The translations under genes were made by a program, and so were the position numbers. A stretch of DNA of 64,000 bases from contig HG738138.1 of NCBI GenBank assembly GCA_000499405.2, positions 7,438,888 through 7,502,887 on the forward strand, written 5' to 3'. The notes beneath the pieces were generated by a model. It made no database searches. It was given only the letters and a program-made list of their open reading frames with translations, and was not told where the DNA came from. The stretch's first letter is position 1. Each line of letters begins with the position of its first letter. Shown here one piece after another: positions 46,153-59,876 of the stretch. The DNA is from Onchocerca volvulus (taxonomy: Eukaryota > Nematoda > Chromadorea > Rhabditida > Onchocercidae).

Positions 46153-49100
46153 TTAGGCTTTGTTATCAAAAAACGAATAAGTGGGATTCTCATATCCATT
46201 CACTTGCATGTCATTAACGTGCCGCTCTCCTGGAGTGCAAATGTCAACCTGAAATTGAGAAAAGTTTTTAGATGAGTCTACGGCAATGTCAATTCTTTTC
46301 ATCGAAATTTAAACTCCAAACTTCTACCAAAAACAAGATCTTGCAATAATTTATATATTTCTTTTCAAAACAAAAATCTGGAAATTTGTAAAAAAAGAAA
46401 CCTCGATGAACCCACGGCGTCGCGGTCGCTGACGAGCTAAAACGATTGCAAATACGATAAAAATAACAGTAGCAGCAGATACGAAAATCAATAACAAGTT
46501 TGTCGAAGTCTTGAACGCACTTGTTGAAGCATCTTCCGCACTCATCTGCAAAAGCATTAATTCAAAATAATCGCAATAAAATTTTAAAAAATGAATAACA
46601 AACAATAAAATGCAAAAGAGGGTTGCAACAAAGAATGATGAAACAGAACTGAACCTTGAAATGCTGCAGCGGCTCATGTCTAGCATAAGATGGTTTTGGC
46701 GGCAAATCATGCACCCTAACCGGCTCACTTATAATTGGCCCAACTTCACCATGACTTTCTCGTTCAACTGATTTGCTATTTGATAAAGGCTCTTCTTCAT
46801 TATCGATGTCGTCCTAAAATTAATGTTAAAAATCCGAACAACTCAATCTTATCTTCGTCCAGCAAATCTAACAGTTTACAGTGAAACCGTTGTAAACTGT
46901 GTAGATTTGCTAGACAAATATAAGATTATAAAAATTCCAAGACCTTCAATAAATTTCGAAGCGCTCTCGACTTGAGACTAACCTCATCATTCTCATCATC
47001 ATCATCAGTTTCATCGATGATGGGCTTGTTTTTGGTGAATTTATTATCAGGACTCCTCTGTACAATTTTCTCTATTACAATCTTTTTGGTATTACCGTAT
47101 GACTGTTTTCTTACTTCGATACTTCCACCATTGTCTTCATCTTCATCGTCATCGTCATCTTCCTCATCCGAATCACTGAGCACTTTTTTTGGCTGTAAAG
47201 TTAGATGTCCCATACGCTTACTGTTACAATCAATACACTCACGAAAACCGCATATCCAAATTTTACAAATTCCATGTGTTTTTTTGTTGAACTTCTCAGT
47301 ATTCAAAAAAAAAAAAAAAAAAAAAATGCAAAGAAAAGAAAAAATAAAAGGATGAAATCAAATTCTGAACATGAAAATACTTCAGAAAAAGGTAAAATCA
47401 CGATAATAATGAACTAAACAAAATACTAGTTTTTTAAAAATAGTTACTCGGAAGCAGTCTTGAGTAAATGAAAATAAAAAGAAAAAAATTAGATGAAATC
47501 TCACCATAAATTTATACTTAAAGCATCGGAATTTACCTCAGAAACAGTAGCTGTTGCTAATGTCGTTTTCCGCGACCGTAATGGGTTGTGTAAGCGATCA
47601 TATGAATCCTGGAAAAACGATAATTTAGAAGCCAGTAAAATGAATACGCCTTGTAAAGTAAATCTTTTCCCTCTCATTTCAATTCCTTCAAAAATCATAG
47701 AAATTAGAAATTTACAAAGACCATGTCTGAACAGTAAGTAGTAAGCATACAAAAACCGATTTTCAAGAAATGATAATTGACTAAACCACCAGCAAATATC
47801 CACTAATTTTCAAAACAATACCAATTCAATGACATCAGTCAGTACTCACTTTATAGTAATGTATAAGTCTGACATTTTGTTCATCTCCACCGATCAGTGT
47901 ATATTCGTCTCCTGTAACTTCTGGCGTATTCTCTCTACGATAATCCGTCCAAAATTCAACTGAAAAATGTATTCAAAATAAAGGCAATAAATCTGAACTG
48001 ACACGATGGACCTTTTCCTAATGATCCACGCACAGCTTAGTTTAGAATGCAGTTGCATTACTACTCGAAAATATTGGGCATTAAATACATTGATAAATTC
48101 ATGATAACTGACCAATATATCAATACGGATAAAAATACATCTAGAAGAGAATGCAAAATTTTTTTGAGTTCATATAACAGAATTTTAATACTGATGAATA
48201 AAATTTTAAATGCTTACTAGCAATCGGTCGTACTTGTCGTTCAAGTTCGGGAAAGTCACGAAGCATTGCAAGTGTACCATTTATACGAAGATCAATATAA
48301 CGTAATTGATGAATTAGTATTGGTTCGTATGTTTCTGCTTCGTCCTGAAGAGTTAAAATCTATTTTTTCGTCCAATTCACAAAATATTCTCTTGTTCAGA
48401 ATTATACTAGCATTAACACCATTTTGTGAAAACAATACCAAAAGTAGTGCAGCTAAGCAGTAACTCATATTAGTTTATAAAATTGTCTTTTCATGAGCAA
48501 ATAAATGCTTCCGAAGAGTTGGGAAAGCGAGTATTTTGTCTGTGAAATGGGAGAGAGGCATATTTCGTCACCAAGCAAGAAAAAAATGAAATCAAAAGTA
48601 ATAATTACTCGATCCACACGAAGCAGATGTCGGAATCGATTAATCATATGCGTTCGATCCTTTTCTTCAGCGCGAATATACGTCTATAACCGTTAAATTT
48701 ATTTAACCACTAAAAAATAAATTTCGATTTGTTTTTTAAAATAGTGGCCAACGACTTCATTTGCTAGATTATTCGAATTAGTAGTTGTAAAACCTATCAA
48801 AAATTTAAATCGTGCGTTATTCACTTCTTATAAATACATCTTATTTTTTAAAAAAAGGTGAGGACGAACCTTAAGTGTTTTAAGTACACTGTGTTTATTT
48901 GGTGTACCCATTTGCACAGCCAAAGCCGCACGATAATCATGAGTTGCCTAAAAGTTAGGTTTACTAGCAAAATTTCTGCATTATTTTCGTTGTTGCTAGT
49001 CATCAATAAAAACAGATCCTTATTCATGCCATTCAATGTAATTTATAAAAAGAAAAATATGAATGCTTCTCGCCACTCTAATCTAGATCCATCGATCCCT

Positions 49101-52100
49101 CCGAAAAAAAAAATGAAAATGCACAGATACTCTGAAATCGATAAGAAAACAGACAGATCAAAAGACTGGAAATTATCTCGTGCTTGTAGGGTTTCTGGAA
49201 AAAACCGCTTTTTACAAGAGCGCAAGGAACACAAGTACGGTTAAGCTTTTGTAGATCTATTTCGTGAGAAGCAAAATTGCGGCACTCATGGAAATGATTT
49301 GCCTGATTCTGTCATGTTTTGCTAGCTCCCCATGGTTGATTAGAAAATGCAGGTGAAAACTCGCACCTGTCTTTTCTTCTCATTGAGATGTGCTTGCACT
49401 CGTTCTTCATGAACATCCTCAAGTTGCTTTTTCTGTTCCTTATTCTCTTCTTCTAGTGAAGCAACCTGAAATCTCAAAAACGAGTTACATGAAAATCTCT
49501 TCTTTAACCAAAACTTCCCAGCCAACAATAAATTGGTGGGATGACCGAAATGAGCTCACAAAAATGATCAAACCGTCTTTTGGAATCGCGAAGTCATTTC
49601 TTTCTTGAACGCTTCAGCACCCTTTTCATCCGTCTTTCTCATCTTTTTGTAACGTGCTTCAAGATCGGACCATTCCCGCATAACCTATATAATTTGTTGA
49701 TTTTTACCAATATTAAATAAATTAATTTAAATTACTCCAATTATCAGCAGATGTCCTATCAATTACAAACAAAATTGTTCATCTACTTCTTGTCATTTTG
49801 TAAAGCTTCAAAATCCACACAAATACCTTGTTGATTTTAGCACGATGTCGTTTTTCCACGCGCTGTTGAGCTTCCTTGAAACGTTCATGCTCGTTGACAG
49901 GATCAGAGATCTTGAAATACGGATCTTGCAAAACACTCTTGGTCGAAAGATCCTTCCCGTCATCTAAATGAAACACAGTTAAATGAAGAAATAAGGACTG
50001 ATCCACTAGCTAGTTACAAATTAAAGGAAAAAAAAAATTAAAACTCTTACATACCATCATCGGAATCTTCAGTATATTCACCATCATCATCATCATCATA
50101 GTCATCATCATCATCATCCTCAGTTTCCTCTTCTTCCACTTGTTTTTTCACTAATTCTAAACTAATTTCATCAAAAAAGATTTTCCTCATCCCATGTTTT
50201 GTAGAAATTTCAAGATCGGTAGAAAAAATACCTTCAGTTCTATCATCTCCTGGACAGCAAACAAATTCAACCCCAGTGAACAAATCTAAACCACAAGGTT
50301 CAAGAACTGCAAATGAACGCACTGCCATTCGCTTATCATTAACAACCTAAAATTGAAAGTCATTAAAAAACTGAAGAAAAATATTTTAAAACTTAGCATA
50401 TTAATGAGATCACATTCATGAGGATATCCCAAAAATTTCTAGACGTAAACCAGTTAAATCCTCTGAAAAATTTCATATGAATGAAACTTCGTGAAATAGA
50501 CTGACTTTAGTTTTACATTGCTTGTATGCGGCATCCTTCCAGTGCGCATAATCATTGCATAACTGACGATCATTGATATGCCCAAATCGACATCCGTGCG
50601 GTACTTGAAGTGCTTCCGAGTGAAACTCGCCAACTAAATATATTTCAGAATTGTTATTTTAGAATCTTAAGTCACTGTCCAAGTCCAAGCCCTGAGCTCC
50701 TTATCCAAGATAATTGAGAAAGGAGTGTTTATTTTTATATGACGCAAATCCAAGAAAAAAAAAGTGAAAACTAGATGACAACGCCAAGATAAACTTACTA
50801 ATACACTGGTAAGGCCTCACAGTATGCGTCCATTTACATGGTGAACCCTGCTCAAGACACCATCCAGGAATTTCTACTTCATGTGAATATTCCACTATAT
50901 TCGTGACGTCCAATTTTGGATACGCCTACAAAAAGGTATTAAATATTTTTTATTAATGCAGCAACACAAAATCACCTAAAATTCAGAAACTTTTCTTCAT
51001 GCTTTCCCTTTCAACTACTGGAATCCGAAGAGTAGTTACCTGTACCTACTTCCCATGTAATATAATCTAGATGGGGTTCTAATTAGAGCATTGATTTTTG
51101 CGTCTCTAAAATTGAAACTTTAACTTTTGCATAAAGGATTTAGATTAAATTATTAAACTTGATCACAACTTCTGTAAAATACAAACAAAAATGTCTTCAA
51201 CCAACGTCAACCTTACAAAATCGTTTTGTAGCTGTGAATTAAACCATACGCTTTTAATAAAGATGAGAAATAAAATAATATTAAAACCAGTCATAAATAC
51301 AACTGCCACGCATACTGTCAACAAGTTCGATTTTCTGTCCGTAGTATATAGAAGTATTTTTTTGAAGTACATGATGTATTATCCGATTTCTTTTTTTTTT
51401 TTTTTTTTTTCGAAGAGATGCAGTGCTGACTATATTTTGGAGAATCCAACAATGGAAGGCAAAAAGTGCCAAATAATAGAAAAATATAATTAATTTTGAG
51501 CAAAAAGCTGAACAAAAATACCGAAAACAAAATGTGCGGATAAGCAGAATGGATCTAAAAGTGTCTCATAGCAAAATGGAATAATAAAAAAAAAAAAAAA
51601 AAAAACCACTTTTTTCATTTTTGTAAACGATATTATAACTGCTAAGAAAGTAAAATTTTAAAGAGATATATTCAAATGATAAGAAATATAAAAAGTATTG
51701 TTATCAGCAGCATAGATGTTTGAAGCAAAAAAAAAATATCTCAGACTGATTATTTGATTTCTTCTGAAACAACTTGTTTGATTTGTTTATAAAGGTGATA
51801 AGCAAACTAATAGATATTGAAAATTAATAATTAAAAAATCGAAAAACGTTCTTTATCTTTTAGAAAAAATTATTAAGAACTGCATACGTTTGGTCATTTA
51901 CAGGAGAAATTTGTGCTTAACTGAAAAAAAAAAAAAAAAAAATCTTTTCTATGGCAACAGAAATTGTTCAAAATCTATCAAGAAAACGAATTTTATTTTT
52001 CTGAAAGATTCGAACTGCAAAACCAGTTCTAGTAATAAACAAATACTGAAATTTCTGAAGAAAAATCTAAAACTAAGAGCACCTACTTTTCGGCAATATT

Positions 52101-53723
52101 TTAAAATATCGAGCTTTCCACTGAGACATGTTGCAAGAGTACTTGGATCGCTCATCCATTCGCCATCTTCACTCATAAATCTATTGCGGAAACCACACTC
52201 AAATGCGACTAGTGGAACAAACTTCTCGTGCTTCTTTTCTTTCCGTAAGTCTATTTTAGCAATCACACCCTGAAAATGAGAGTAAAACTACCATGAAACC
52301 TTAAAATTTCTACAAAAAATTCCAGTTAAAATCAGGTATTTCACAATATATATTTTAAAATAATATGTTCATGATTAAATAAATTCGTGAAGCTACACAA
52401 TCAATTTTTTGGACATTTACAGTAATGTCCTAAATAAGCAGAAAGATTAAAATACGAAAATTTCACAGAGTTGTTCAAACATGTCCCATTGGTAAAATTA
52501 CTGGAATTGAAACATTCAGTTTTAAAGTTCGGATAAATCACATCTCTATCATTTTCTTACTCTTACTGAAAATTGATAATTCCGTTCGCTTCTTATTATT
52601 GCCTTTCCTTTTTTCTGATAAGCAGTAGATATACCAGTTCCCAATTCAGAGTTAGTATTTTTAACTATATTCCGGCCGCATGAAGTAAGCAAAGCCTCTA
52701 CATGAATTCTTAATAGCTATCGCCACACTGCTGCAAAAAGCAATCACACCCTAACTACGGTAACACTCATAAATTCACGATACGCGTTTTTTAGCGAAAT
52801 TTCGACATTGCAGAGATCATCCTTACAGATTTAACTATATCGACTATCCATCTGTATTGCATTACTAAGCCAGCTACTTATAAATGTAAATTAGAAACTA
52901 AGTTTAATTAAAGAACAGATTTCTGTGTAGCATTTTTACTATTAAAGTGTTGCGGCAGGAAGTATTTGAGAGTAAATATCTCATGATTTAAAGTCGGCAG
53001 GCATAAATGCAAAATAATCAGAAATAGTACTAGCAGAGGAAAAGAAACAAAGCATTAATTATCAATTCTAATCACTGTCATTACTCGTTATCTATTTTCT
53101 TTGTTTTATATCTACCATCCCAAAATAACAATTCCTCAACGCACTGGACGCGCGCACCACGAATGTAGAGTCTAATAAATATCCAAGCTCCAAGTTTATC
53201 CTACCTCTAGTAACCTTAGTAACTCATTCTGTTCCAAATCCCATCGTTTCCTCTATGCTTCCGACATCCTGGACAAGCGCATTATTCAGCTTAAAAAACT
53301 GCAATGTTCGAAAATGTAAAGCGATGTGGGCTATCAAAGGACAAAAGTAACAGTGCAAAAATAAGTTTAATCTTCTCTAAGAACAAAGTTTTTAATCATT
53401 TTTCTTTTTTCTGCAGGGCAGAAGCAAGCCAAAAAAAGAAACGAAAAAGTGTGGGGAGGATAAAACTAACCAAGACACGAATATCTAATTTCTTTATCAA
53501 CTGTTCTTAAATATAAAGCACTTAAGAATCTAACCATTTTGGTTAAGACTCTTAATTTTCACTTTACTTCAAAAAAAGATGAATAATAAGCTTTCAGTAT
53601 ATTATCAATTTACAATTTAATTCCAATGTATTTCAAATAAATAAACAAGCAAACCTCGATGTGTGCATATAATAAGAACTGTACGACCAAGAGCAGAGAC
53701 GTCATCCAACCACTCCCAGCCAT
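46153..53723 (-). CDS. apl-1: Amyloid precursor protein homologue (APL-1 type)
   Basis: Single-pass cell-surface protein processed by secretases; in C. elegans its extracellular part is needed for moulting and viability. Seventeen exons fit perfectly in phase: 53723-53655, 52269-52087, 50925-50799, 50633-50506, 50346-50055, 49963-49827, 49684-49574, 49465-49367, 48947-48870, 48683-48609, 48344-48218, 47959-47850, 47608-47537, 47192-46983, 46813-46655, 46545-46402, 46248-46153; 738 codons. Order: signal peptide (1-23), growth-factor-like and copper-binding domains with all twelve cysteines (about 35-200, ending GVEFVCCP), acidic linker (about 235-266), E2 helices (about 275-480, with LRYIDLRINGTLAMLRDFPE), second acidic block (541-606), transmembrane segment (676-696), and YENPTY (726-731). 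There is no Kunitz domain and no human-like amyloid-beta segment. An acceptor CTTTCAG lies 4 bp before the ATG. Intron 1 is 1.4 kb. Confidence 0.95.
47305..47326 (+). repeat. Poly-A tract in apl-1 intron
   Basis: Twenty-two A on the plus strand (T in the apl-1 sense direction) within the intron before the second acidic exon. Confidence 0.9.
51388..51410 (+). repeat. Poly-T tract in apl-1 intron 2
   Basis: A T homopolymer on the plus strand. Intron 2 (50926-52086) also contains two poly-A tracts at about 51586-51605 and 51924-51942, so three long homopolymers occur within 560 bp. Confidence 0.85.
51586..51605 (+). repeat. Poly-A tract in apl-1 intron 2
   Basis: About 20 A in the same intron as the tracts at 51388 and 51924. 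Confidence 0.85.
51924..51942 (+). repeat. Poly-A tract in apl-1 intron 2
   Basis: About 19 A, close to the 5' end of intron 2 in the apl-1 sense direction. Confidence 0.85.
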
Positions 53724-54001
53724 CTTTCTGAAAGAATATGAAAGAATTCCACGAATCGCACATCAAGAAAACGAAAGTTTATACGCAATAATAGCCGCTA
53801 TTAGATTCATAAGTTCAAAAAGAAATAAAGTCCGTTGTAACATATAACCACTGAATTGGATAAAATGAGAAATACTATTTAAAATAATGCACATTAATTG
53901 ATAAGATGCTGTCGGATAAAGCTAGTTTCAACAACTGCATTTTTGCATGCAGAACTACAACAGCGCTGTTTATGCTCACATTAAACATTATATCCATCCA
54001 T

Positions 54002-54021
54002 TATATATATATATATATATA
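54002..54021 (+). repeat. (TA)n microsatellite
   Basis: Ten TA units, about 280 bp upstream of the apl-1 start codon. Potential length polymorphism. Confidence 0.9.
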
Positions 54022-55549
54022 GTGTTAAACATATACACATACATAAATATGATCTATATAGTAAATGGTTCTCCAAACTTATTCAAAAATAATGAAATTA
54101 AGAAGACTGGAATAAATTTTCTTTCAACTTTATTTAAAAACGAAGAATAAATCGTGCTTAGCAGAATTTATTATACAGAGTGAAATCATCTTAAGATTAC
54201 GACTTGCTCGTTATACGAAAACAATGAGTTGATAATGCACATGGTAGCTGATGCCATTGTGTTCCCCGATAGCATGCTTATTTGCTGCTAAGTGTAATGT
54301 AAAAGCAACAGACGGTAGCATATACTTTATTACAAGGAAATCTCGTCAGCCTTGCATAAATAGCCCAGAGATGAAAGGTAGCATTACTACCAGCAGTCGA
54401 TCAATAAATATATCCTTAATTTATAAGAAAAAAAACCAACTATAGTCCCGGAATTTTTCTCGTTCACTTGCAATCCATGAATAATCTTCAAGGAATCAGT
54501 GTAGTGGTACCAATGGACGTTACAGTCTTAACTTTAGACGACTGATGGAGAACGAATGAGAAGCATGCAAATGAACGTTAGAAACAGCAATCCATATACA
54601 TCAAAATACTTCATTATGGACATTTCTAAAATGTATACGATTATTTATAAGACGCTTGTTAGCCCAAAAACTTTATTAGCAATTCTCAGCAAAAAAAGAA
54701 GGAATAGGAATACAGAAGGGACGTTAAGAAAATTCACGAAGTCAACTTGGGTAATATCTTCTCGTTCCTCTTTTCAATATCTGTTCTCACCAATTTCGTT
54801 TTCGGCTTGCTGAATTACTATGTCTAGACCCTTTCTGATGTTGCGTCAGTCGATATTACTTCTTTTTCCTCCTCCTTTTTACGGATATTTCTGCCAACTT
54901 TCACAACTAATTTCGAAGGAAACTATGACAATTCTGCGCCAATTACGTTTATTCAAATTGGCTTAAACCGCCGCAAATTAACTGTTGAGATTACGGATTC
55001 CTCATGTGAAATAACACTTCAAATACATATGGGGAAAAAAGAATGAACGAAGATGAAAACGGACACAACATTCGATAGGTCGCCTGAAATGATAGCAGAT
55101 ATGAATGAATCATTCGAACCAATGTCTTTCTTTGTATGGAGGCGTGAATGCGCGCATCGCGCTGCATGTTTGCATAGAGCACCTCCTGCGCAGACCATCT
55201 CCTACTGTATCTTCTGTAGCAGAGCTCTTTCCTGCAGGATTTGTCGTTACTCCGGCGACGTCCTTGTACAGTCCCTTATTTGATCCTGGTATATGTGATC
55301 GGCTTGGATAGTTTTGAGGCTAATTACAACGAGTCTTAATCTGAAGCAAAGAAGCATGAGCTACTTGAGGTCATTCTACTTCAGTGTACTACATCAGTGA
55401 CACATTCCTTCTATTGATCATCCACAAATTTCTACTTTTTTGTCCCACCGATGATTTTAATTTTATTCGAGTAGAAATGTAATATTTTTTGGCAATTTAT
55501 TGGGATATTTTTGAGTACCAAATTTGCATATAAATCGTATTTATTTTCA

Positions 55550-55630
55550 GGAATTTCAAAAACACGCATATGAAGCTTTCAGTAGCTTGGGGGATTTTGA
55601 AAAGATTCTTTTCAAATGCCTCAATTTGTT
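55550..55630 (+). other. Orphan exon-like segment
   Basis: An 81-base open segment beginning EFQKHAYEAFSSLGDFEKI lies exactly between a good acceptor (TATTTTCAG, ending at 55549) and a donor (GTAATG, at 55631). Twenty-seven codons in phase 0. No partner exons with matching phase or family identity were found on the plus strand, so it may be chance or a remnant. Confidence 0.25.
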
Positions 55631-58600
55631 GGTAATGCAGAAAGAGCATTCTCACCACACTATGCCCTCATTTTTTTCTGCTAATATCATCTTTCGAATA
55701 TCGAATGATTCGATTCCCATAGCGTCTGTCTAGTCATGTCTGAAAGTTTTCGAAATATTTTAATCATTACTTTTCCATCTTATGTACATCGTTCTTTAGC
55801 ATATCTATACGCTTTCAAAGGGAAATTTATCAGTTCTTGGATTGCATTCGGCTATTTACAGATATATTTCCCTGATATAAGTTTTATCAGTAAGAGAAAG
55901 AAATGATAAGTATTTCCAAGAAATTGTGCACAATGTTTTCATCGTTAGAAGATACACAATGCGATTTCAAATCTAACAAATGCAGCGGAACAGATATAGT
56001 TGGTAATCTAACCGGAAGCTTCGAAAAATTTGGAATGTCAGAAAATTCTCATAACGATATAAGAAGATAAGGGCTGAATTTAAAACTCTTTTAAATCTGA
56101 AAGATTGTACCTTCTTAACCATGGCAGTTATCATAGCTGAGGATAAATTTCAGGTTAACAATAAGTTCTGCTCCGGCTTTGAATGGATAAAGAATACTGA
56201 CTACACCTCAACCTCCAGATCTCATTTCTTTAAATGACAAAAGCAAACTGCCCACAAGACAGAAAAGTAAACCGTTGTTCCATATTTATGTAGTTGTCGG
56301 CTTATCAATGAGACACAAATCAACAACTGCATTGATAGCAACAGCTAGCAGCTGATTTATAAGAAAAATACCTCTTTGTATGTATATTCAACAAACACTG
56401 AACCACTATCTCCAACTTTAACGGTAGACTGTAAATATCAAATTTGAGACGACCCAACATTCTTCTTAAAGTTATTTCCAACTGAACATTTGAATCTTTC
56501 GGAAAAACTTATTACGAGGATTCAAAGTTGCTATTTGTAAAACTTCAAGCTAAATCTTGTAGAGCTCGGATTACTTCAAGTCACAGAATGATCTATAAAA
56601 AGTTGAAATGACGAGAAAACCTGATTAGACGTCAAGAGTTTGAGATCTAAGTTTTTGTATTCAGATAGCATTCGCTCTATTTTAATTTTTTCTTTCTAGT
56701 GGATGTTTGCTAATTATTGCTGCATAGCCAAAGAGAATAGATGGCAGAGAACGGAAAAAGAAGAAAACCAAAAATGAAGAGAAGATAAATATTAGCAAAT
56801 ATTTGGATATGATTTGGGGAATCAAAAAAATAAAACTATTAAGTTTCTTATTAAAGAAAAGAGTTAGTTAGATGACAATGAGAAATGGAAAAAATGACAG
56901 AGAAAGACAAATATTTGAGGAAAACAAGAGCAAAAGTGAACACTTCTCACTTGCAATGCTTATTCACTTTACGAAAAGCTGTCCTAAAAACTTTTCATAG
57001 AATTTAAAAACAAGATTAGTTCGAAGAAAAAAAATCACATCCATTTCCTTAAAAAGTTATTGCTTTTATTCTGTCCTTAATCCTAAATCCACTTAGTTAA
57101 CCTATAAATATCACTTTGTCGTGAAAGGACCAAAACTAATTCTTGAGATGCAATTTTCAGAACAAAATTGTTGTAATATAAACGACAACTTTCATATTAA
57201 GGCCAAATTGAAAAAAAAAAAATCTAAATGTTTGCATCATGAGAAAATGACAAGTTTTCCCTGAAATAAAAAACGTTAGCGCTTTCCCATAATTAAATGC
57301 TTGAAAAACAAAATGAAAAAGCACAGGAATATATTTAGGACATAAAAAATGAAATGACTAGCAAGGATGCTTATTAAAGTTGCCGAGTGAAAGCAAATTT
57401 AGTTTACTTCACTTCTTATCTGCAACAATCCAATTAATCCGTTTATGATGAATATCTGCTTCCGCTTACTTTGTCATTCAGTTTATTATCAAATTTTATT
57501 ATATGGAATAAATATGACCTTTCGAATCCAGAAAATCTTTCATAGCAGGAAATTTGAAGTTTTGCAAAAATAAATTGTAATGTACTTTTGAAAAAAACAT
57601 TAGCATTTTATTTTATAAGGAAAAACTCTGAGCATGGCTGATGCTAATGATGAACACAGGAAGGAAAGATGACTATCATCACCATCACCACAATTCTGAA
57701 TACTATAAAAATAAACTTAGAAAAATGATGAATTCTACGTATAGTGCAACAATTACTTAAAAACTATTTCGTTATCAGTATAAAATTTCCTTATACACTA
57801 CTCTATCATGACAAGAAAATGAAAATGGTCACTGTAACCAAGAAATATGGTACAAGTACAGGTTCTGTTTTGAAAGCTTTAATCAAATTAAACAAAGATT
57901 CTAGGTCCTGTAGCACAGGAATATATCGATAATGTTCAGCCCAATCAGCCAATAAACAGAATATCGAAGTGAAAAGTGGTTCACTTCTTGACATACATAT
58001 GCAGTTATAAAACTTAGTGAATAAACAAATCAACAGGGATTCTATACCTGAAATAAAAAAGCTAGCAAGAAATACATTGGTAAGTGGACTATGGCCGAAA
58101 AATCTATTCGAGAATTATGATAGCAAACATGAAATGCGGTTAAACTACATTATCGACATGAATAAAAATGATCTTCGCACTGTTGAAAGGAGAATCCTAC
58201 AAGCATCTAGTTCGCACAGTTAAGCCTTCTCATTTTAGTATGCCTCAGTGTGGGATTTTTTTGACAGGAATAGGAAGACGATAAATAGAATCGAAGTTTT
58301 ACTTTAAAAAAGCTGGAAATGATATAAAAGAGGAAGAATACGATGAATGTCGTCAAATATATCGCCTGCAAACTGACAAGAGAAAGCTTAAAGAAGAAAT
58401 CGAGGGTTAGAAGCGTCTCTGAAGGAATGAAGAAACGATATGCTGCTAAGAGGCAAATTTATCAATTGTTTGAGCAACGAAATCGTTGCCTGAATTTGCA
58501 TCGTCAGAAAGAACACAAATTCAGTAAAACTTCTTCATAAGGATGCATAAAACATAGAAACGGTATAAAGGACAACGCATATCATAACTATGAGTGAGGT

Positions 58601-59578
58601 AGAGGAAAAACGACTTTATAGAAGGCGAAAACAACATATGGAGACCGAGACCGATACATACATACCTGTTTTTGAGAAGCAAACAGCAGTCAGTCTTCGT
58701 CGATTCTCATTGCCATTTCAAAAAGAACCTTCTAATGTACTTTTTTATAATGCTGATATAACTGCTGCCTATCTAGTAGCATCGTGCACTCTTTGCAGTG
58801 TTCAAATATAAATAAGCCACCTTCACCCATGAAGTAAACCTGTGCAAGTCGTTATGTGCGCGAAGACATCGAGCTGCGCATCTACCATTCAAAAATTCTT
58901 CCAACAGAAAGAAGCCTGTTTTTAAAACTTTTCTACAATCACTTAAGCACGAATGAAAATGCAATCCTGATGGTGACATCTAGCGTCGAAATATTCTGCA
59001 CCTAAATTTTGTATAACTCTTTGATTGAACGGAACAGAGCATATAATTCTAAACAAATTGAATAATCCATATTCAAATTTAATCAATAAAACACTTCAAC
59101 CTTCTCCTGTAGTACAAAGCAAAATTAAGAATTACTGGGAAATGCACAAAAACGCAGTCCATTAGTAAGGAAAATGGACGAAATTCAAGAAAAAATTCGC
59201 TTTTCCATCTATGTTCTCGCAACAGCAGAACTATATCCGCTCGATAAGAAACACGTTTCCTATGAAGAGATGTAAGATCGATCGATAGACTATGAGATTT
59301 GTAACACAGAATGTGAATGGTAAAACAGAACTGTAACAGGATTGGATACGCAACAGAATTGCAAGAAATTTTAATATGCTGCATTCTTCGGGTATGACAT
59401 CGATTAGCATGGATGGTGAAATGGCAATGAAGACTGATAGGGTTTGTAATATGGGAAGTTGCTAGAAATGATAAAGGCTAGGAATTCAAATACATTAATT
59501 GAAAATATGAGATTAACTAGACTAGAACAAAATGGACTTCGTTTACTCTCATAAAATCCACTTAAGTTCATTTTTGAA

Positions 59579-59876
59579 TTACGAAGATGTCCAAGTCCTA
59601 CAGAGTTTGGAAGTTTTTTTGCGGAGTTCCGAGTCCTACATGAAAAATTTGAAGACTTTATGATTATCAGTCACAACTGTTCAAGAGATAAATTATATTT
59701 TATTGAGAAGACAAGGATAAATATGTGATACTGATTTAATAAACTTCAAAAAATACTTGAAAGCATGTTATCGGAAATATTTTCTTCAAAAAAACGAAAA
59801 AGATAACAAAAAAACTCTGATAACGATTGCTCAGGATGCGAAGAAATTTAAAGGACCTGCAGCTGAACCAAATTAA
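59579..59876 (+). pseudogene. Possible frameshifted coding remnant
   Basis: A plus-strand frame containing FGSFFAEFRVLHEKFEDFM runs to a TGA at 59726-59728. The +1 frame opens at the same place (59727) and continues for 49 more codons with a protein-like, lysine-rich composition (FKKYLKACYRKYF, IAQDAKKFKGPAAE) to TAA at 59874-59876. One base change would join them. No family is recognised. It could be a decayed gene, a sequencing error, or chance in AT-rich DNA. Confidence 0.25.

Noticed and set aside
46972..47355. Serine-rich plus-strand frame of 127 codons
   Set aside because: It is the complement of the acidic APL-1 exon (GAT/GAC read backwards).
51191..51530. Frames on both strands around the poly-T at 51388
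   Set aside because: Lie in an apl-1 intron and are extended by the homopolymer.
53901..53960. ATAAAGCTAG-like sequence resembling the mir-9/79 seed region
   Set aside because: Only the first ten bases agree; the following GTTACC is missing and no matching stem is visible.
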